From positions 1 through 9,572 of the forward strand of contig NZ_CAAFRZ010000045.1 in NCBI RefSeq assembly GCF_900765565.1: a stretch of DNA of 9,572 bases, written 5' to 3'. Position numbers and translations under genes: made by a program. The notes beneath the pieces are model-generated. The model was given only the letters and a program-made list of their open reading frames with translations. It searched no databases and was not told where the DNA came from. Below, piece by piece: positions 1-7,595 of this stretch (its first letter is position 1; each line of letters starts with the position of its first letter). The stretch is from an uncultured Dialister sp. (GTDB lineage: Bacteria > Bacillota > Negativicutes > Veillonellales > Dialisteraceae).

Positions 1-90
1 CCTAGTTGCTAGCCGCTAGAAGCTAGGAGCTCCATGCGAGTGACTCTACCCGTCAGCATGCAAAACCCATCAGCTCTACAAACCGCAATA
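1..90. repeat. Dispersed palindromic repeat, right half (copy R1, cut by window edge)
   Basis: The segment starts with four tandem heptads of the form CTAGNNG (positions 2-29). It continues with a conserved tail that includes GTGACTCT, CAGCATGC and CAGCTC and ends near AAACCGCAAT. The same order of blocks is found in the right half of the complete copy at 1201-1455 and, inverted, in the left halves at 1201-1290 and 9481-9572. Only the right half is present because the window begins inside the element. It lies directly downstream of the ddh stop codon. I see no separate ddh terminator with a T-tract here, so the element may also form the 3' end of the ddh transcript, which is inference. Confidence 0.75.
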
Positions 91-100
91 GTCCTTTCTC

Positions 101-1087
101 TCACAACACATGAGCTCGGAGATCTTCTCCGGAAAGGGGCGAGAGATATGCCGGCGGTACATCGAATACTGTGAAGCAGCCTTTTTTCCCTTCCTGTGCG
201 AAACGGTAAAGAGCCCTTGCATAGGCCAGAACCACGTGGGTGGTGAATTCCGGATTCGAATCCAGCTTCAGCCGATATTCCATGACATGGGAATGTTCTT
301 TATTTGCCCCCGTCTTTCCGGTGCGGAATACGAAGCCTCCATGGGCCAGGCCCTGGTGGTTTTTATTGAATTCCTCTTCCGAGATGAAATGGACCGTGGT
401 GTCGTAGTCGGCGAAATAGTTCGGCATGGTTTTGATGGCCTTTTCAATGGCTGCCTTGTCGGCCCCTTCTTCTGCCACCACATAGCATTCTCTTGTATGC
501 ATTTCCCGGGTGGTGAGATCCGGATTTTTACCGCTCCTCACAGCGTCCAGTGCTTTTTCCACGGGGCAGGTATACTGTTTTCCGTTTTTCACGCCCGGAA
601 TGCGGCGGATGGCATCGGAATGGCCCTGGGACACGCCGCGGCCCCAGAAGGTATAGTCCTTCCCTTCCGGCAGAATCACGTGGCCGAAAAGACGGGCCAG
701 GGAGAAGAGGCCCGGATCCCAGCCTACGGAAATCATGGCTGCGTTGCCACCGGCCTTTGCCGCTTCATCTACCGCAGCAAAGTGCTGGGGAATGTGGGCG
801 TGGGTATCGAAAGTGTCGATGACGTTGAAAACCTTCGCATACTCCGGTGTCTGGTGGGGCAGGTCCGTAGCAGAGCCGCCGGCCAGTACCAGCACATCCA
901 CCTTATCTTTCCATTGTTCCGCATCCGCTGCAGACACCACCGGCACGCCGGCGGTCCGGATCTTCACAGTAGAAGGATCCCTTCTTGTAAAGACCACTGC
1001 CAGTTCCATGTCCTTATTGTCGGCCAGTGCATTTTCGATTCCTCTGCCGATATTGCCATATCCCATAATTCCAATTCTGATAGCCAT
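101..1087 (-). CDS. ddh: meso-diaminopimelate D-dehydrogenase
   Basis: This 328-residue enzyme is the NADPH-dependent meso-DAP dehydrogenase (EC 1.4.1.16). It makes meso-DAP in one step from tetrahydrodipicolinate and ammonia, for peptidoglycan and lysine. The N-terminal Rossmann motif GYGNIGRG is at residues 9-16, followed by GSATD (71-75), GWDPG (122-126), SQGHSDA (153-159), RRIPGV (161-166), R199 and HGG (249-251). Their order and wording match the Corynebacterium enzyme closely, and the length is normal (about 320-330). The start is ATG with AAGGAGA about 6 nt upstream (1094-1100). It is a cytosolic protein without signal peptide or membrane segment. It is separated from the pur operon by a terminator and a repeat element and has its own promoter, so it is probably monocistronic. 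No lysine riboswitch fits in the short leader. The family call is secure. Confidence 0.96.
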   Translation of the reverse strand: MAIRIGIMGYGNIGRGIENALADNKDMELAVVFTRRDPSTVKIRTAGVPVVSAADAEQWKDKVDVLVLAGGSATDLPHQTPEYAKVFNVIDTFDTHAHIPQHFAAVDEAAKAGGNAAMISVGWDPGLFSLARLFGHVILPEGKDYTFWGRGVSQGHSDAIRRIPGVKNGKQYTCPVEKALDAVRSGKNPDLTTREMHTRECYVVAEEGADKAAIEKAIKTMPNYFADYDTTVHFISEEEFNKNHQGLAHGGFVFRTGKTGANKEHSHVMEYRLKLDSNPEFTTHVVLAYARALYRFAQEGKKGCFTVFDVPPAYLSPLSGEDLRAHVL

Positions 1088-1093
1088 AATGGT

Positions 1094-1100
1094 TCTCCTT
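1094..1100 (-). promoter_or_regulatory. ddh ribosome binding site
   Basis: AAGGAGA on the minus strand lies about 6 nt before the ddh ATG. It fixes the start codon, which also gives the expected N-terminal Rossmann strand. Confidence 0.85.
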
Positions 1101-1110
1101 AATTAAATCT

Positions 1111-1134
1111 ACATATCTACTAATAAAGATATGT
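1111..1134. promoter_or_regulatory. Operator-like perfect dyad at the ddh transcription start
   Basis: ACATATCT and AGATATGT form a perfect 8-bp inverted repeat separated by 8 bp. It begins 2 bp downstream of the ddh -10 hexamer, so it would cover the start site and first transcribed bases. That is a classical repressor position. As RNA it would be only a weak AU-rich hairpin without a following T-tract, so a protein operator is the better reading. The regulator is unknown. Confidence 0.55.
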
Positions 1135-1136
1135 CT

Positions 1137-1165
1137 ATTATACAACAGGTTTTGGAAAAAGAAAA
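1137..1165 (-). promoter_or_regulatory. Probable ddh promoter
   Basis: A consensus -10 hexamer TATAAT occupies 1137-1142 on the minus strand. At 17-bp spacing the -35 position (1160-1165) reads TTTTCT, which is poor. The region just upstream is T-rich on the transcribed strand. The perfect -10 and its distance of about 50 nt from the ddh start codon make this the likely promoter, possibly one that needs an activator because of the weak -35. Confidence 0.6.
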
Positions 1166-1200
1166 TAGCTGAAAGTGACTTGGCCAGTTGTTTGTGATTA

Positions 1201-1455
1201 CCAATTTCAGTGAGCTGTTGGGTTTGGCGCTGATGGATAGAGTCATTCGAGCGGGGGCTTCTAGCTGCTAGCTCCTGGCTTCTAGGAAAGATCAACAGCC
1301 TACGGCACGAATGACTGATGGAAACAGATAGGAAGCGCCGCAGGCGGACCAGCTTTTCTAGCAGCTAACAGCTAGAAGCTAGCAGCCCCGTGCCAGTGAC
1401 TCTGTCCAACAGCATGCCAAACCACTCACTCTAACAGCTCGATAAACCGCAATTT
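1201..1455. repeat. Dispersed palindromic repeat, complete copy (R2)
   Basis: The left arm (about 1201-1290) and right arm (about 1354-1455) are imperfect inverted copies of each other. Each carries four heptads: CNNCTAG type at 1258-1285 and CTAGNNG type at 1358-1385. Each also carries a conserved flank containing AGAGTCA/TGACTCT, a GCTGATGG/CAGCATGC-like block and GAGCTGTT/AACAGCTC. A centre of about 63 bp holds a small CGCC-GCA-GGCG hairpin (1336-1346) and a stray 12-base piece of the arm (GCACGAATGACT, near 1305-1316). I see no ORF, no transposase and no clear target-site duplication. It fills most of the gap between the pur terminator and the ddh promoter. It may be a MITE-like or BIME/REP-like intergenic element. 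Confidence 0.8.
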
Positions 1456-1471
1456 GATCAATTCCCATCAG

Positions 1472-1508
1472 AAAAGCCGCAGGAAATGTGACCATTTCCT
1501 GCGGCTTT
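1472..1508 (-). terminator. Intrinsic terminator of the pur operon
   Basis: A perfect 16-bp inverted repeat (1473-1488 with 1493-1508) encloses a 4-base loop. It starts 12 bp after the purD stop codon. On the minus strand the stem is GC-rich (GCCGCAGG core) and ends in TTTT. It closes the purine operon. Confidence 0.92.
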
Positions 1509-1519
1509 ACAACATCTAT

Positions 1520-2797
1520 TTATTTTTCCTTCAGGTGTCTCAGACCTTTATCCGCGATATCATGGCGGTACTGCATGCCCTGCCAGTGGATTTTAGAGAC
1601 TCCCTCATAGGCTTTGGCTTTTGCCTCAGCCAGGGTTGGTGCCAGGGCTACCACGTTCAGCACGCGGCCGCCGTTGACTACGTATTCTCCATTTTTCCGG
1701 GTCGTCCCGGCATGGAATACAAGGCATCCTGCCTTTTTCGCTTCTTCCAGTCCCGAAATCACTTCTCCCGAAGAATGGGAAGACGGATATCCTTCGGAAG
1801 CCAGGACCACGTCTACGGCGCAGCCCTTCTTCCATTTCACTTCTTCCTTCTTCAGTGTGCCATGGACGCAGTCCAGCATCACCTGTGCCAGGTCGCCGTC
1901 GAAGAGGGGAAGCACCGCTTCCGTTTCCGGATCGCCGAAGCGGCAGTTGAATTCTACTACCTTCGGACCCTCATCGGTAATCATAAGTCCCGCATAGAGG
2001 CATCCCTTGAAGGGGTATCCCTCTTTCTTCATGGCTGCCACGATGGGACGAAGGATTTTGACCTTCACTTCGTCCATCATGTCGTCCGTCATCACCGGAG
2101 CCGGTGCATAAGCGCCCATGCCGCCGGTATTGGGACCCTTATCGCCATCAAAAATCCGTTTATGGTCCTGGGAGGAAACCATGGGCACCACGGTGGTGCC
2201 GTCACAGAAGCAGAGGACCGAAGCCTCTTCCCCTTCCATGAATTCCTCAATCACCACGGACCGGCCGGCGCCGCCGAAGGAATGGCCTTCCAGCATGTCC
2301 TTCACCGTACTCACTGCTTCGTCTTCGGTCTGGGCGATGATGACGCCCTTGCCTGCTGCCAGGCCGTCAGCCTTGATAACGATGGGGTACTTCTTATTGG
2401 CCTTCAGGTAGGCCACCGCTTTGTCTTCATCCGTAAAAACTTCATAAGCCGCCGTGGGGATCCCGTATTTCTTCATCAGATCCTTGGCAAATCCCTTGGA
2501 CCCTTCGATGCGGGCTGCCGCTTTGGAGGGTCCAAAGAAAGGAAGCCCTGCCGCTGCAAATTCGTCCGCCAGCCCATCGGCCAGTACCGTTTCCGGTCCT
2601 GCCACGGTGAGGTCCACCTTCATGAGCCTTGCGAAATCCAGGATATCTTCATGTCCCTTGACCGGAATCAAATGGGCCACATCGGTCATGCCGTCATTGC
2701 CCGGGATAGCATAGACTTCCGTTACTGACGGACTCTGTGCCAGTCTCCAGAGCAGGGCATGTTCCCTGCCGCCGCTGCCAATTACTAATACCTTCAT
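1520..2797 (-). CDS. purD: phosphoribosylamine-glycine ligase (GAR synthetase)
   Basis: PurD (EC 6.3.4.13) joins glycine to 5-phosphoribosylamine using ATP, the second step of purine synthesis. The 425-residue length is normal. Visible motifs are the N-terminal VIGSGGREHAL (5-15), AGPET (66-70), the ATP-grasp lysine region IKADGLAAGKGV (141-152), EEFMEGEE (184-191), DHKRIFDGDKGPNTGGMGAY (211-230) and the metal and phosphate site EFNCRFGDPETE (282-293). The start is ATG, preceded by a modest AGAGGGG site about 8 nt upstream. The gene is the last of the operon, 14 bp after purH and 12 bp before the terminator hairpin. It lies distal to purF although PurD consumes the unstable PurF product, an arrangement also usual in Bacillus and Clostridia. 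Confidence 0.97.
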   Translation of the reverse strand: MKVLVIGSGGREHALLWRLAQSPSVTEVYAIPGNDGMTDVAHLIPVKGHEDILDFARLMKVDLTVAGPETVLADGLADEFAAAGLPFFGPSKAAARIEGSKGFAKDLMKKYGIPTAAYEVFTDEDKAVAYLKANKKYPIVIKADGLAAGKGVIIAQTEDEAVSTVKDMLEGHSFGGAGRSVVIEEFMEGEEASVLCFCDGTTVVPMVSSQDHKRIFDGDKGPNTGGMGAYAPAPVMTDDMMDEVKVKILRPIVAAMKKEGYPFKGCLYAGLMITDEGPKVVEFNCRFGDPETEAVLPLFDGDLAQVMLDCVHGTLKKEEVKWKKGCAVDVVLASEGYPSSHSSGEVISGLEEAKKAGCLVFHAGTTRKNGEYVVNGGRVLNVVALAPTLAEAKAKAYEGVSKIHWQGMQYRHDIADKGLRHLKEK

Positions 2798-2811
2798 TTA
2801 GAAAACCCCTC

Positions 2812-4356
2812 TTAACTGTGACGGAAATGACGATGTCCTGTGAAGACCATGGCAATGCCGTACTTATTTGCCATATCAATAGATTCCTGATCCCTGATGG
2901 AGCCGCCTGGCTGGATGACAGCCGTTACGCCCGCTTTGCCTGCTGCTTCGATGGTATCGCCGAAGGGGAAGAAAGCATCGGAGCTCATGACGGAACCTTT
3001 TGCTTTTTCACCGGCTTCCGCAATGGCGATATCCGCAGAACCGACACGGTTCATCTGACCTGCGCCGACGCCGTAAGTCACATCTTTGCCCGTAAGAACG
3101 ATGGCATTGGACTTTACATGCTTAACGATTTTCCATGCAAATTCCATGGCCTGCCATTCTTCTTCCGTGGGCGCCCTGTTGGTGACCACTTTGCAGTCTT
3201 TTCTCGTTTCAGCGCTGTTATCGGGAGTCTGTACGAGGAGGCCGCCAGACACTTTATGGAGCTGCAGTTCATCCTTGAAGGCTGCCGGTACTTCAATGAG
3301 GCGGATATTCTTCTTTGTTTCCAGTACATCCAGTGCTTCCTGGGTGAACTTCGGAGCCATGACGACTTCAAAGAAAATCGGTTTCATTGCTTCTGCCGTA
3401 GCCTTGTCGCAGATCTGGTTCATGGCTACAATGCCGCCGAAAGCGGACTTGCTGTCTGCATTGAAGGCACGGGTGAAGGCATCCAGGGCATCCTTGCCCA
3501 GGGCTGCGCCGCAGGGGTTCGTATGTTTAATGACAACGCAGGCGGGCTGGTCCTTATCCCATTCATTGACCAGGTCCCAGGCTGCTTCCATGTCCACAAT
3601 GTTGTTGTAGGACAGTTCCTTGCCGTGGAGCTGCTTGGCCGATGCGATGCCGCCCTTCGCTTCAGGATCCTTGTAGAAAGCTGCTTTCTGGTGCGGGTTT
3701 TCACCGTACCGGAGATCCTGGATTTTTACGAAGGCTTTGCTGTATACGTCGGGGAGCACATCCTTCCTGCCGTCCACTTCCTGTGTCAGGTAATTGGCGA
3801 TGGCGCAGTCATAGAGGCCTGTATGGAGGAATGCTTTCCGGGAAAGTTTCAGGCGGAAATCTTCATCCAGGGTATCGTTCTTAATCCGTTCCAGGATTTC
3901 ACCGTACTGGGAAGGATCCACCACGATGGTCACGTATTTATAGTTCTTTGCCGCCGCACGGACCATGGAGGGGCCGCCGATATCGATATTTTCGATGGCT
4001 TCTGCCCGGGTAACACCGGGTTTTGCAATGGTTTCGCGGAAGGGATACAGGTTCACCGCCACCAGGTCGATGCCTTTGATGCCGTGTTCCTTCATGGCCT
4101 TCACGTGTTCCGGATTATCACGGATAGCCAGGATGCCGCCATGAATCATAGGATGCAGTGTCTTCACACGGCCGTCCATCATTTCCGGGAATCCCGTCAC
4201 TTCGGACACGGACTTCACCGGGATGCCTGCTGCGGCAATGGTCTTCATGGTACCGCCGGTGGAAATGATTTCCACGCCCAGGTCATGAAGTCCCTTTGCA
4301 AATTCTACGACCCCCGTCTTATCGGAGACGCTGATCAGGGCTCTTTTAATTGCCAT
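2812..4356 (-). CDS. purH: bifunctional AICAR formyltransferase / IMP cyclohydrolase
   Basis: PurH (EC 2.1.2.3 and 3.5.4.10) performs the last two steps to IMP. The N-terminal MGS-like cyclohydrolase domain (about 1-195) shows SVSDKTG (9-15), STGGT (32-36), GRVKTLHP (62-69) and ENIDIGGP (122-129). The C-terminal transformylase domain shows RYGENPHQ (216-223), the catalytic KHTNPCG (277-283), SAFGG (304-308), GVGAGQMNRV (429-438), FFPFGD (462-467) and FTGHRHFRH (506-513). The frame is open to an ATG at 4410, but I choose the ATG at 4356. It is preceded by AAAGGGGGAG at proper spacing, gives the family N-terminus MAIKRALISVS, and yields 514 residues. The upstream ATG has no ribosome site and would overlap purN. 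purN ends 40 bp upstream. Confidence 0.97.
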   Translation of the reverse strand: MAIKRALISVSDKTGVVEFAKGLHDLGVEIISTGGTMKTIAAAGIPVKSVSEVTGFPEMMDGRVKTLHPMIHGGILAIRDNPEHVKAMKEHGIKGIDLVAVNLYPFRETIAKPGVTRAEAIENIDIGGPSMVRAAAKNYKYVTIVVDPSQYGEILERIKNDTLDEDFRLKLSRKAFLHTGLYDCAIANYLTQEVDGRKDVLPDVYSKAFVKIQDLRYGENPHQKAAFYKDPEAKGGIASAKQLHGKELSYNNIVDMEAAWDLVNEWDKDQPACVVIKHTNPCGAALGKDALDAFTRAFNADSKSAFGGIVAMNQICDKATAEAMKPIFFEVVMAPKFTQEALDVLETKKNIRLIEVPAAFKDELQLHKVSGGLLVQTPDNSAETRKDCKVVTNRAPTEEEWQAMEFAWKIVKHVKSNAIVLTGKDVTYGVGAGQMNRVGSADIAIAEAGEKAKGSVMSSDAFFPFGDTIEAAGKAGVTAVIQPGGSIRDQESIDMANKYGIAMVFTGHRHFRHS

Positions 4357-4396
4357 ATTGACTCCCCCTTTAGTTGAAATAATAGAAAGAAATTTT

Positions 4397-5017
4397 TTAT
4401 TTTCTGCCATGCATGCCGCTTACATGATGGCCGTCGATTTTGAGCTTATCTGCGCAGAACGCGGTGACCGCCCTGACGTAGGCCGGATGTTCCTGCTGGA
4501 GAATGCGGTCAGAAAGGGTTTCTTCCGTATCGTCATCATAAACAGGCACAGCCACCTGGGTAATGATGGGACCGTCATCGAGGCCGGTGCCCACGAAATG
4601 GACCGTGCATCCCGCCACTTTCACTCCCGCTTCCACCGCCTGCCGCTGGGCATGGAGCCCGCGGAAACTGGGCAGGAGAGCCGGATGGATATTGATGATC
4701 CGGTTCGGGAACGCATGAATCAGGTTTTCCCCGCAGATTCTCATATATCCGGCAAGGCAGATGAGGTCCGGCTTGTAGGACAGAGCGGCCTCCAGGATGG
4801 CATTATTGAAGGCTGCCTTGTTTTCAAAAGATTTCAGTTCCAGCACCGTTGTGGGAACATTCCAGCGCTCTGCCCGCTTCAGTACCTGGGCATCGGCGTG
4901 GTCGCAGATGACCCCTACCACAATGCCATTGACTGTGCCATTGACGGTGGCTTCATGGATGGCTTCCGCATTGGATCCGCGGCCGGAAGCAAAGATCAGG
5001 ATTCGTTTCTTACTCAT
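4397..5017 (-). CDS. purN: phosphoribosylglycinamide formyltransferase, folate-dependent
   Basis: PurN (EC 2.1.2.2) transfers a formyl group from 10-formyltetrahydrofolate to GAR. The 206-residue protein shows FASGRGSN (9-16), LAGYMRI (88-94), NIHPALLPSF (109-118) and VGTGLDDGPI (142-151). The catalytic triad by family alignment is N109, H111 and D147. An in-frame GTG four codons upstream (5029) is rejected as the start because it lies within the AGGTGG ribosome site that serves the ATG at 5017. The start overlaps the end of purM in the sequence ATGAGTAA, so the two genes are likely translationally coupled. The C-terminal tail after about residue 195 is family-variable. Confidence 0.96.
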   Translation of the reverse strand: MSKKRILIFASGRGSNAEAIHEATVNGTVNGIVVGVICDHADAQVLKRAERWNVPTTVLELKSFENKAAFNNAILEAALSYKPDLICLAGYMRICGENLIHAFPNRIINIHPALLPSFRGLHAQRQAVEAGVKVAGCTVHFVGTGLDDGPIITQVAVPVYDDDTEETLSDRILQQEHPAYVRAVTAFCADKLKIDGHHVSGMHGRK

Positions 5018-6068
5018 TGAAAAGACCACCTGTCACAACTACGTCCTGGTTTCCTTCCGTGATTTCGCCGACTTCATAGACCGGTTCATCCATGGACTTC
5101 AGGATTTCCTTTGCTTTTTCCGCATTTTCCCGGGAAAGGATGAGCAGCATGCCGAGGCCGCAGTTATAGGTACGGTACATTTCATGGGGATCCACGCCGC
5201 CCTGTTTCATGAGGAACGGGAAAATCGGGAGGAGCGGCCATTTTTCCGCATCCAGCACAGCCCTGGTGCCCTTTGGGAGGACACGGGGAATGTTGTCATA
5301 GAAACCGCCGCCGGTGATATGGACAAGTCCCTTCACCGTGGTGCCATGAATGACAGGGAGTACGGGCTTTGGATACAGCCGGGTCGGTGTGAGGAGCACT
5401 TCACCCAGTGGCTTATCCAGTCCTTCATAGACCTTGTCCAGGGAAAGGCCGTTATCACTGATGATGCGGCGTACCAGGGAATAGCCATTGGAATGGACAC
5501 CGGTGGATGGCAGGCCGAGAATCACATCGCCGGGAGCAATGGTTTCTCCGGTGATCAGGTCTTTCCGGTCCACAATGCCCACGGAGAAACCCGCCACATC
5601 GTAGTCTCCCTTGCCATAGAAGCCCGCCATTTCAGCGGTCTCGCCGCCCAGGAGGGCACAGCCCGATTCAATGCAGGCATTGGCCACGCCTTTGACGATT
5701 TCCGCCATCAGCTCCGGTTCCAGCTTGCCGGTGGCGATGTAGTCCAGGAAAAACAGGGGCTTGGCGCCCTGTACGAGGACATCGTTCACGCACATAGCCA
5801 CGCAGTCCTGGCCAATGGTATCGTGGATCCCCATTTCAATGGCCAGGCGGAGCTTCGTGCCAACGCCATCGGTGCCGGAAACCAGGATGGGATCCTCTCC
5901 CATATGGTCCTTCAGCCGGAACAGGCCGCCAAAGCCGCCGATGTCGCCCATGACGCCGGGAATGTAGGTCGCCTGGACTGACTTTTTGATCAGTTCCACT
6001 TCCCTTTCCCCTGCATCGATATCAACGCCCGCTTCCGCATAGGTGAGGCCTTTTTTCTTTTCGCTCAT
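5010..6068 (-). CDS. purM: phosphoribosylformylglycinamidine cyclo-ligase (AIR synthetase)
   Basis: PurM (EC 6.3.3.1) closes the imidazole ring, turning FGAM into AIR with ATP. The 352-residue length is typical. Seen motifs are YAEAGVDI (10-17), the glycine-rich GDIGGFGG (41-48), SGTDGVGTKL (64-73), DCVAMCVNDVLVQGA (88-102), FFLDYIATG (106-114) and LLGGETAEM (139-147). The N-terminal pre-helix with the acidic pair and the GGFGG loop mark true PurM rather than the related PurL or SelD. The ATG is preceded by AGGAGGAA at 6 nt spacing. It follows purF by 8 bp, so the ribosome site abuts the purF stop codon. Its 3' end overlaps purN by 8 bp. Confidence 0.97.
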   Translation of the reverse strand: MSEKKKGLTYAEAGVDIDAGEREVELIKKSVQATYIPGVMGDIGGFGGLFRLKDHMGEDPILVSGTDGVGTKLRLAIEMGIHDTIGQDCVAMCVNDVLVQGAKPLFFLDYIATGKLEPELMAEIVKGVANACIESGCALLGGETAEMAGFYGKGDYDVAGFSVGIVDRKDLITGETIAPGDVILGLPSTGVHSNGYSLVRRIISDNGLSLDKVYEGLDKPLGEVLLTPTRLYPKPVLPVIHGTTVKGLVHITGGGFYDNIPRVLPKGTRAVLDAEKWPLLPIFPFLMKQGGVDPHEMYRTYNCGLGMLLILSRENAEKAKEILKSMDEPVYEVGEITEGNQDVVVTGGLFNE

Positions 6069-6076
6069 GGTTCCTC

Positions 6077-7498
6077 CTACTCTTCATCTTCCATGCTGCC
6101 GAGGCCATTGTGGGGAACCGGTTCAGGATATACCCCATCAAAGCAGGCAAAGCACATGTCCGATGCCTTAATTTCAGAAATGGATTCTGCCAGTCCCTCC
6201 TGGGACAGGTAATGAAGGGCGTCGGCGCCAATCATTTTGCAGATTTCTTCTGTAGAATATTTCGCAGCAATCAGCTGTTTCCGTTCCGCCGTATCGATAC
6301 CGAAGAAGCAGGGATACCGGACAGGCGGAGAACTGATGCACAGTTTAATCGATTTTGCACCCGCATTTTTGAGAAGGTTGATAATGATGCCGCTGGTGGT
6401 ACCACGGACAATAGAATCGTCCACCAGGATAATGTCCTTTCCCTCCACGTTCATGCGGATGGGGTTCAGCTTCATCCGGACAGCCCGCTCTCTCTTTTTC
6501 TGTCCAGGCTGGATAAAAGTCCGGCCCATGTATTTATTTTTGAGGAGCCCTTCCACGAAGGGAATGCCGGAGGCCTGGGAGTAGCCAAGGGCCGCCACAT
6601 TGCCGGAATCCGGCACGCTCATCACCACATCCCCTTCATAATGGGTTTCTTCCCAGAGCTTCCGTCCCATGTTCAGCCGGGCCCGGTAAATATCCTGGCC
6701 GTTCATGATGGAATCGGGGCGGGCAAAATAAATATATTCAAAGGAGCAGATGCCATGGCGATGGCTGTCCACGGGGCAGTACATGGTGGAACGGACACCG
6801 TTGTCATCGATGGTCACGATTTCCCCGGGCAGTACATCCCGTACGAATTTCGCATCAATGGCATCGAGTGCCGGCGTTTCAGAAGCCAGCACCCAGCCGT
6901 GTTCCGTTTTGCCAAGCACCAGGGGCCGGTAGCCGAAGGGATCCCGGCAGCCGTAGATGGCATCGTTCGTACAGGCCACAATGGCATAGGCACCATGGAT
7001 TTCTGCCATCAGTTCCTTGAACTTCTCTTCCTCCGTAGACCGGCGGCTTCTGGCCAGCAGCTTGATGATGACTTCCGTATCCATGGTGGTGGAGAAAGTG
7101 GAGCCATCCATAAGGAGCCGTCTCCGGAGATTCTTCGTGTTCACCAGGTTCCCATTATGGGCCAGTGCCATAGGACCGTCAATGCTGTCAGCCTGCAGGG
7201 GCTGCACATTCACAGGGATAGAGGAACCGGTGGTGGAATACCGCACATGGCCGATACCGATATGCCCTTCTTTTTCCGGCAGGTTATGGAAAACTTCCGT
7301 CACCAGTCCCATGCCCCGGAAGGTTTCCATGGTCTTCCCGTCAGAGACGGTAATCCCCGCACTTTCCTGGCCCCTGTGCTGCAGGGCAAAGATACCATAG
7401 TAGGTCTCATGGACCGCAGACAGTTCCCGGTCAAAAATACCAAACACCCCGCACTCTTCATGCGGTTTGTCATCATAAACATCCATGCTTTTATACAT
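6077..7498 (-). CDS. purF: amidophosphoribosyltransferase, iron-sulfur type
   Basis: PurF (EC 2.4.2.14) commits PRPP to purine synthesis by making phosphoribosylamine with glutamine as ammonia donor. The 473-residue protein is the Bacillus-type form. A 15-residue propeptide precedes C16, the N-terminal nucleophile of the Ntn glutaminase domain. The domain also shows HRGQES (41-46), RYSTTG (86-91) and HNGNL (114-118). The C-terminal PRTase domain has the PRPP loop ILVDDSIVRGTTS (357-369). Cysteines 251, 397, 449 and 452 are in the right order and spacing for the [4Fe-4S] cluster of the B. subtilis enzyme, making it probably oxygen-labile. The ATG at 7498 has CAGGAGAA at good spacing, whereas the next ATG (7486) lacks a site. 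End-product inhibition by nucleotides is expected from the family. Confidence 0.97.
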   Translation of the reverse strand: MYKSMDVYDDKPHEECGVFGIFDRELSAVHETYYGIFALQHRGQESAGITVSDGKTMETFRGMGLVTEVFHNLPEKEGHIGIGHVRYSTTGSSIPVNVQPLQADSIDGPMALAHNGNLVNTKNLRRRLLMDGSTFSTTMDTEVIIKLLARSRRSTEEEKFKELMAEIHGAYAIVACTNDAIYGCRDPFGYRPLVLGKTEHGWVLASETPALDAIDAKFVRDVLPGEIVTIDDNGVRSTMYCPVDSHRHGICSFEYIYFARPDSIMNGQDIYRARLNMGRKLWEETHYEGDVVMSVPDSGNVAALGYSQASGIPFVEGLLKNKYMGRTFIQPGQKKRERAVRMKLNPIRMNVEGKDIILVDDSIVRGTTSGIIINLLKNAGAKSIKLCISSPPVRYPCFFGIDTAERKQLIAAKYSTEEICKMIGADALHYLSQEGLAESISEIKASDMCFACFDGVYPEPVPHNGLGSMEDEE

Positions 7499-7545
7499 TA
7501 CGGAATTCTCCTGACTTTATAAAACATTTGGGGCTTTTCCGCATG

Positions 7546-7585
7546 GGAAGGACCATGCCACCCCATGTAAGGCATGGCGCCTTCC
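7546..7585 (-). other. Intercistronic hairpin between purC and purF
   Basis: Inside the 97-bp purC-purF gap, GGAAGG plus CCATGCC (7546-7559) pair with GGCATGG plus CCTTCC (7571-7585). This gives 13 base pairs with one small internal loop and an 11-base apical loop. No T-run follows on the minus strand, so it does not look like an intrinsic terminator. It may act in mRNA processing or stability, or in tuning the purC:purF ratio. The pairing is seen in the sequence; the role is inference. Confidence 0.55.
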
Positions 7586-7595
7586 TCTCTCTTGA

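Noticed and set aside
1336..1360. rRNA or tRNA fragment suggested by a CGCAGGCGG-like string in the repeat centre
   Set aside because: The likeness is limited to about nine bases and no surrounding rRNA or tRNA structure is present.
1201..1455. Insertion sequence or CRISPR array
   Set aside because: There is no transposase ORF, no clear target duplication, and no regularly spaced repeats with unique spacers. The heptads are short contiguous tandem units within an inverted repeat.
2737..4377. Long plus-strand open frame (546 codons) opposite purH, and similar ones opposite purF, purD, purM and ddh
   Set aside because: They lie entirely antisense to well-supported pur or ddh genes, have no ribosome sites, and show compositions rich in His, Phe, Cys and Gly typical of reverse-complement shadows.
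4357..4410. 18-residue N-terminal extension of PurH
   Set aside because: It has no Shine-Dalgarno site, overlaps purN, and does not fit the family start. The ATG at 4356 has a strong site and gives the usual N-terminus.
5018..5029. GTG start for PurN
   Set aside because: The GTG lies within the AGGTGG ribosome site of the downstream ATG, which also gives the family N-terminus.
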